64,000 nt of DNA from Heterodera schachtii (Eukaryota; Nematoda; Chromadorea; Rhabditida; Heteroderidae): positions 213,694-277,693 of the forward strand of contig SIJG01000072.1 in assembly GCA_023374025.1 (NCBI GenBank), read 5' to 3'. This document shows, piece by piece, positions 59,101 through 64,000 of the stretch. Within the stretch, counting starts at the first letter, position 1, and the number at the start of each line of letters is the position of its first letter. Made by a program: the position numbers and the translations under genes. Below the pieces are notes generated by a model. The model worked only from the letters and a program-made list of their open reading frames with translations. It had not been told where the DNA came from and made no database searches.

Positions 59101-62100
59101 GGGGTCCAGCTGTTGTAACTTCGATTTTGCGAATGTCGGAACGAGCACAATGTCCGTGTTGTAAGTGTCCCTCAAGAATGTCTGTTCTCGACTGTTCCCG
59201 AGCGTTCCGCTCAGACCATACACCTCACGGTATCTACAGTATGAGAAGGGGCATAAAGAATTTTTAAATTATTGTTTCTTTAATGAGGAGCCTAAAACTC
59301 TTGGACAATTGCGTAAAAAAAGATCCAAAAAAAAGTTTCCATTTTAATAGAGTTAGGAAAATTCAAAATCAGACTTAGATTCGGGAATTGCATTTAGATT
59401 TTCGAGATCCAGTCTGTGATCATTCTTCAAAAAACTCAAGGTATACGGTATACCACTGACAGTAAGTAACTCTGATCACATTAGTCAATTCCCTTTATTT
59501 AAAATTCTCAGTGTCACTTTTTGGTGAAGCCGGCATTGGTGATCAGACAGGTGATCAGCGTCTCGGCCCGCATGCTCAGCCCGTGTTTGATCTGCACAAA
59601 TTGGTGCAGCCCGTGTGACCAGTGCATGTTCCGCTGCCATACGCCCGTGTTTTGGAAGTCAATTGGCACCACTTTGCCCTCGTTGACGCAATATTCGCGC
59701 CCCTCGCGCATTCGAATGGCACTTTTTAGCGACCGAGACCAAATTGGCAATTGTTGGCGCACGAATTTGCGCAGATGCCGAGGAATTTGGATTTCAATGG
59801 TGAGGTTGCCCTCCAATTTCAGCTTAGTAATGGAAAATGGTAAATTTAGTAGGACCATACCCAGGGGAAGAGGATTTGGTAAATTTATAAACAAATTTCG
59901 CTAAAATTTTCATAATTTCACGGTCGCTTTTATGGGCCCCGATGGGTACTAACTAATTCATTTCATTTGCATACGGTATTGCACTTTGCTTACTGTACGT
60001 ACACATTTACCGTTTCTCCGCTGATCAATAGTTCAGCAGTTTTTTGCAGTTGCTCCTCAAATTCAGTGGCATCACATTCAACGCATTCACCGTTAACTGT
60101 GAGGAGCAGTTTACGAGAATCAGTCGGATGAGGCGTTGGTTCTTGAGAAATTATTGGGTTGAAAAAACGTAATTGAAACGTAATTAAATTTGAAAAAATG
60201 GAAATATATTTCAGAAATTCTCTCTCACTCAAAAATGGGGGAACTTAATGCAAAATAGCAAGGTTTATGTTTATTCTGGTTGCTTCGAAGAAAAATATTT
60301 AATTTACATTTTTTGTAAAAGTTGGCAGTTTTGAAACAACCCAACAAAATATATAACAGATAAGACTAAATTATGATATTAAAAATACTATGTTTAGGGA
60401 TGAATTCATTATATTTTTACATTTTTAATACAAAAAATAGCATTTGTATGTAAAATTACCGTATATGGTATAACAAAACCAAAGTAGACATTGCAGACTT
60501 TCCAAATATTCCATGCCGGGAATGGAGAAAGAAAGCATCAACAAATGGCCCTGGAAATAACAGGGGACCTAACTTTAATCGTAAAAATTTGGCAGCACCT
60601 GGAAAATTTTTAAAATATTTAATATTTTTAAACATTCAAATTTCATTATTTTTTCCTATTTTTAATTATATTTTTTTATTGCAAAGTTAAAATATCCATG
60701 CTGAATCTACAGGGATTCAGTTTGGTTTGTGTAAAATGTATTTTGGATTTTCTTACCTCTATCACTTGGTCCAACAGCATCGAATCCGCTTCATCAATGA
60801 CCACCGATTCGTATGGACGCGCTGGAGATCCGCGTACTTTCTTCAAAATGAATTTTCTTTGATAAAATAAAATATTTTGTGGATTTAAGTGTTATTATTT
60901 TACAGGGTACAGTAAATATTCTCTACCAATTCATGCTTAAATACATACTACAGTATTTAATATTTACAACATACAGTATCATTTACATATTTTTCCGGTC
61001 AAGGCATAAAACCCTTTTTGATGGGAAATATTTAAGCATTTCCGCGTAATAATTTTTGTGTGTCTCCTCACTTTGTACGCTTTGAATTCATGTCGCAAAA
61101 TGTCGCCTTGGAATGAGCCAATGTCACCGTACAAAATGTCGGCACCGTAACACTTCGCTTTGTCCAAACTGCCTTTATCAGTACAGTCGTCCACGCTCAA
61201 ACCGAAAATGCCGTAGAATTCTGCGAGGAGTTGCGCATCTCGCCGTGCCAACCCTTCGGAACATGTGACCACATCAACCTGTTTGAATAATTGTGACATT
61301 TGTGTAATGAAAATGACAAAATTTAATATGGACAGTCAAAAAATTTGGCACCACGATAAGCACTAAGCTTACCTTAACATTGTCCAACAATGCTTTCACA
61401 GCAGCAAACATTGCCACAGTGATTGTTTTGCCTTCGCCCGTTGCAATTTGAAGTAAACAGCCGAGACGACGAAGCGCATTGGAATTGGCATTGGCATTGG
61501 CATTGGCACCACAAGAGGATCGAAACATCAACAGAATTGAGAAGATTTGGATGGAACGAGGACTGAAGCCTTAAATGGGTTCATTTAAGAATAAAATCCG
61601 GTCAAGAAAGGCGAAAAACCAAGAACTTTTGAAAAATTTTCAGCGATTTTTTGCAAAATTTTTTCAAAAAACTTGATAATTCACCATAATATTTTCGAAA
61701 AATGTTTTTCATAGAGTTAACTTTCTAAGATTTTTTGAAAAATTTCTGTTAGCAAAAAAAAATTTTTCAGAATTTCTCGGAGGGGTAGAAGGAAACGTAG
61801 TGCAACCCATTCGGCACACAATTCCCCTTTTCGGATCAAACTTTTTCCAAAATTTTTGAACTTTTTTATGATGATGAGTACTCTTCTAGTTTACCTGATA
61901 CTTTTAAGAAACATTTTCAAATGCCTATAAATGTGTTTTTGAAATTAATGAAAATAAGTTTTAAGAGGTTTTTTAGGGTCGATGATCACGAATACAGCAC
62001 CCATTTTTGCCACTTTCAACCCCTGACCCGAACTCGAACAAAAATAAAAGTAGAAAATTTATATGGATGATATCTTCATTGGCATCTTGCCCATGAGGGT

Positions 62101-62812
62101 ACCCTTGGTACAGGGTACAGGAAGCATAAAATTCGAAATTCGCGATCAGCGACCCTAAAAATCTCTTAAAACTATTTTCTTTAAATTCAAAATCACATTA
62201 TAGGCTTCTGAAAATGTATGTTAAAAGTATCAGGTAAACTAGGAGTACCGAATGATGTTCAAAAATTAATTAATTTAAACTATAATACATTAATTAAAAA
62301 TATCACAAAAAGTTAAGTCTCCCTATTTGGGCCTTTAGAGAGATAAGCGCATTTTCCGTCGCTAGAGAATAACATGGGATAATATTTTTTAGCTTTTTGG
62401 TCGATCTGAAAACATAACCGATAAAGCCTTGGGTTTTTGAACCCCCCAGCAGTTTGTGCTGTTTTACTGCAACAGCACCTAGGCTGATCTCACACGCTCG
62501 GCATGCCACAGCGATCAGTTCAACCAATTCCGATTCCGCCGTCTCCTCATCTTTGTGCTTAACCCGAGATTTTTGCCGCTTTGTCTCCAGAAATTTTTTG
62601 ATGTCTTCACGAGTCCATGCGTAAATGCCATTGGCCATACGGTATCTGCGTATTTCGGTAAGCCGCTGTCCCAGCCAGTCGGTGTCGATGCCGTCGTCGT
62701 TCAATGCTTGCAATTCGCGCAGCAATTCATCAGTTTGTTTTTTCAAATAAGAGAATGTTAGTTCGACAGCTTCTTTTGCCGCCTCGGCAATTTGTAAAGC
62801 AATATTGCCCAT
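50115..62812 (-). CDS. SecA-like DEAD-motor ATPase with long C-terminal extension, about 1,580 aa
   Basis: About 24 exons, from ATG 62812 to stop 50115. The first 16 (62812-62419, 61569-61373, 61278-61072, 60840-60757, 60550-60460, 60141-60011, 59822-59518, 59233-59053, 58042-57722, 56881-56592, 56337-56074, 55991-55778, 55718-55464, 54853-54592, 53928-53696, 53454-53339) join in phase, as do the last seven (52154-52014 onward). The 52802-52451 to 52154 join is unresolved. SecA marks in order: QIATGEGKT (about 172-180), CSEGLARRDAQ (about 202), VIDEADSM (280-287), REYCVNEGKVVPID then WSHGLHQFVQIKHG, YGLSGTLG (about 474), TTNIGGRGTDYN (588-599), GGMHVI, and QAYGRTARKGQ (625-636). Bacterial SecA drives protein export. 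Here introns and AT-rich context show a nuclear gene. Residues 735-893 look helical-repeat (TPR-like), and 960-980 hydrophobic. Substrate and location are unknown; a 5' exon may be missing. Confidence 0.8.
51127..51128 (-). other. GC splice donor in SecA-like gene
   Basis: Exon 51251-51128 ends ATACAG before GCAAAA. Phase with the next exon (51048-50897) requires this GC donor. Confidence 0.65.
52866..53312. mobile_element. CCGGG-rich inverted-repeat element in SecA-like gene intron
   Basis: The ends TTATTAGAGAACGGACCGGG and CCGGTCTCTATTAAAT are inverted. The body is made of GGCCGGGCCCGG words, with direct repeats of CAACCCGGCCCAGAACACGG (about 53000 and 53034). It lies between exons 53454-53339 and 52802-52451. 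Confidence 0.7.
54200..54530. repeat. G-rich intronic repeat
   Basis: GGGGTGTCTC recurs near 54280 and 54508 (both about CGAGAC/GTCTCAGA context) around a G-rich run at 54470. Open frames at 54209-54529 come from this and have no splice support. Confidence 0.45.
54905..55060. repeat. Fragment of the long inverted-repeat family
   Basis: TGTAAGACATATAAATTC then ATCTTGGCCCAATTTCAAC match the left arm at about 11070-11110, and ATTCAATAGCTCTA matches the 41.4 kb MITE arm. Confidence 0.6.
57033..57152. mobile_element. Small GGGACCGG inverted-repeat element
   Basis: AGTAGAGCGGGACCGGGAAG at the left and CCCCGGTCCCGCACTTCT at the right are inverted. It is a relative of 47800-47980, in intron 9 of the SecA-like gene. 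Confidence 0.65.
57340..57720 (-). repeat. Two GC-hairpin repeats plus C-run block
   Basis: GCCGGCGGTGCCGATAGGCGCCGCCGG (57350-57377 region) and a second copy (57485-57512) share the downstream tail AATTTTTTTGGATTTTTAAT. They are followed by long C and G runs (57567-57700) abutting the end of a SecA-like exon. Confidence 0.75.
58520..58810 (+). repeat. GC-hairpin repeat and G/C-run block
   Basis: TCTGTTAACAAAT then CCCGGCGGCGCCTATCG lie at 58522-58566. G runs (58734-58758) and a C run (58790-58800) follow. No coding support for the 58632-58850 frame. Confidence 0.65.
61475..61510 (-). repeat. Coding hexanucleotide repeat (GCCAAT)n in SecA-like exon
   Basis: Four to five copies encode Ala-Asn repeats just ahead of the Walker A loop. 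A very similar (GGCATT)n run is at 1816-1840. Confidence 0.75.
61845..62270. mobile_element. Degenerate inverted-repeat element in intron 1 of SecA-like gene
   Basis: TTTGAAC...GAGTACTC-TCTAGTTTACCTGATACTTTTAA on the left is mirrored by TTAAAAGTATCAGGTAAACTAGGAGTAC on the right. The arms extend to AGTTTTAAGAGGTTTTTTAGGGTCG and its inverted form. About 425 bp with a short core. Confidence 0.75.
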
Positions 62813-63830
62813 GAATGTAAACAGAAAAATAAATCTTAGAAAAGAGAAAAATGTTTGAAAATCAAAGGACCAAAATTCGAGAAAAGGTATATAAAAACAA
62901 ATTAATCGCTATGTTGCTCGAGAGCCTAAAGCTTTCAAAGATTCAAGAATTGAAACGAAAAACCCAAGAATTTCTCGGATACTCGAACAAATTGGAATAA
63001 TTTCTTAACCGATTTAATTAAAAATTCCTATTTTACCCGCGGCGTCGATTTAGTACCGACGGCCAACCAAAATTGGTCTTACATTTAGTCCTAAAGAATA
63101 AAATCCTTTATTGGAATTGATCGATCTCAATGCCTGCAATTAACCCCAGCAATTAGTTAATTTGCTTAACATTACTCACATAGTATACATAGGTATTAAA
63201 CTTCGTATCTTTGTTATTTTTAATAATTTTTTATGTTCATGTGAAGTTTTTTTTTCAATTTTTAATAAAAATGAGGACATGAAAAGTTTAAAATCAGTTG
63301 CAAAAATACATTGAATGAATTTGTAAGTAAACAAAATTTAAAAAAATGCCTTTTGAAACGCATCGCCCGGGGGGAAACAAATGGAAAAGGGAAGTGCAAA
63401 ACATTGCCCAAAAGATCCCCCGAGGGGGCGCAGCAGACGACACAAAGAATTGTTTGTGAGCAAATTGAGTCGTGAATTTGGCACTGTTTTGAAATCATTT
63501 AATAAAAAGTTGTGTTTATTTTCATCGCAAAAAGCTAAATTTGAAAAAGGAAATGCTAAGGGAGTTCATTAAATATTTGGTAATTAGGTAATGAATGATA
63601 AGTTGGTATGAATTGGATGAGATCGTTTACACACACCTTGAATGGTTCCGCACCGTTGCTCGTGAAAATGTGTGTAAATGAAAATGGCCACTTTGATTAG
63701 GAGAGCCATCGATTTGGGACGCGTACTTACAGCTGAGTTGGAAGAAACGCACGAAGCGACTTCAATCGCTGATTGGCTGAATGTAGGCCAAGCAGCAGCA
63801 ACTGCAAGTCAGGCAGAGAAAGGAAAAAGT
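62813..63830. other. Upstream flank of SecA-like gene
   Basis: A possible acceptor (TCTTTTCTAAG, near 62840) lies 22 bases before the ATG at 62812 and the frame stays open through it, so a 5' exon or a spliced leader site may exist. No further exon was recognised. The G-run/AAGATCCCC segment near 63370-63435 has no supported ORF. Confidence 0.4.
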
Positions 63831-64000
63831 GTCTGAAAGAGAGAAAATGAAAAGAAGAGTGTGTACTAAAAAGAGATAAAATGAAAAAAAGAGTGTGTAC
63901 TAAAAAGAGAGAAAATGAAAAGAAAAGTGTGTACTAAAAAGAGAGAAAATGAAAAGAAGAGTATATAATAGAGAGAAAATAAAAGGACAGAGTATGTAGT
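63830..64000. repeat. Purine-rich tandem repeat, 34-38-bp units
   Basis: About four to five copies of AAAGAGAGAAAATGAAAAG followed by AAGTGTGTACT run to the window edge, so the array may continue. The sequence resembles, but is not the same as, the 12.6-13.1 kb array. Confidence 0.85.

Noticed and set aside
50115..62812. Bacterial contamination as source of the SecA-like gene
   Set aside because: Motifs are split by many phase-consistent introns with nematode splice sites, and MITE-like elements lie in those introns.

Overview
The window looks like nuclear DNA of a plant-parasitic cyst nematode (Globodera/Heterodera type). The evidence is AT-rich sequence, many short introns, five introns that use GC donors, a secreted SPRY-domain (SPRYSEC-like) gene, a BTB/MATH-like gene, C-type lectin exons, and dense small inverted-repeat elements. 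Species is an inference. All spliced models were built by eye from splice signals and reading phase.

Layout. 0-2.5 kb: no gene called, with a GC-rich island at 0.77-1.03 kb. 2.6-5.5 kb (+): a 13-exon rhodopsin-family receptor of neuropeptide/GnRH-receptor type. 6.3-10.3 kb (+): a secreted mucin-like protein with two near-identical C-type lectin units and frame breaks in its repeat tract. 11.0-24.0 kb: a long inverted-repeat element split by an intact, very young Ty3/gypsy-type LTR retrotransposon (12,177-23,802; two 288-bp LTRs with two differences; 4-bp target duplication). Besides pol, this element carries a second 1,202-residue ORF that fuses an SF1 (UPF1-like) helicase to a CCHC zinc knuckle, and no gag is visible upstream of pol. 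24.4-25.3 kb (-): a SPRYSEC-like gene. 28.3-32.3 kb (+): an otopetrin-like proton channel. 34.0-36.6 kb (+): a membrane-anchored coiled-coil SPRY protein. 39.4 kb: tRNA-Arg(CCG). 41.3-45.5 kb (+): a BTB-BACK-MATH-like gene with several frame breaks, and mobile elements in its introns. 45.6-48.7 kb: a repeat graveyard. 48.9-50.0 kb (-): a possible secreted protein. 50.1-62.8 kb (-): a 24-exon gene for a SecA-type DEAD motor ATPase with a long C-terminal extension that includes helical repeats. 63.8-64.0 kb: a tandem repeat.

The two most unusual items are the helicase-bearing retrotransposon and the intron-rich nuclear SecA-like gene. The rest is ordinary nematode sensory, secretory and ubiquitin-adaptor content, heavily invaded by MITE-like elements. 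Several MITE families share arms, and one GC-rich hairpin recurs at least nine times between 30 and 59 kb.
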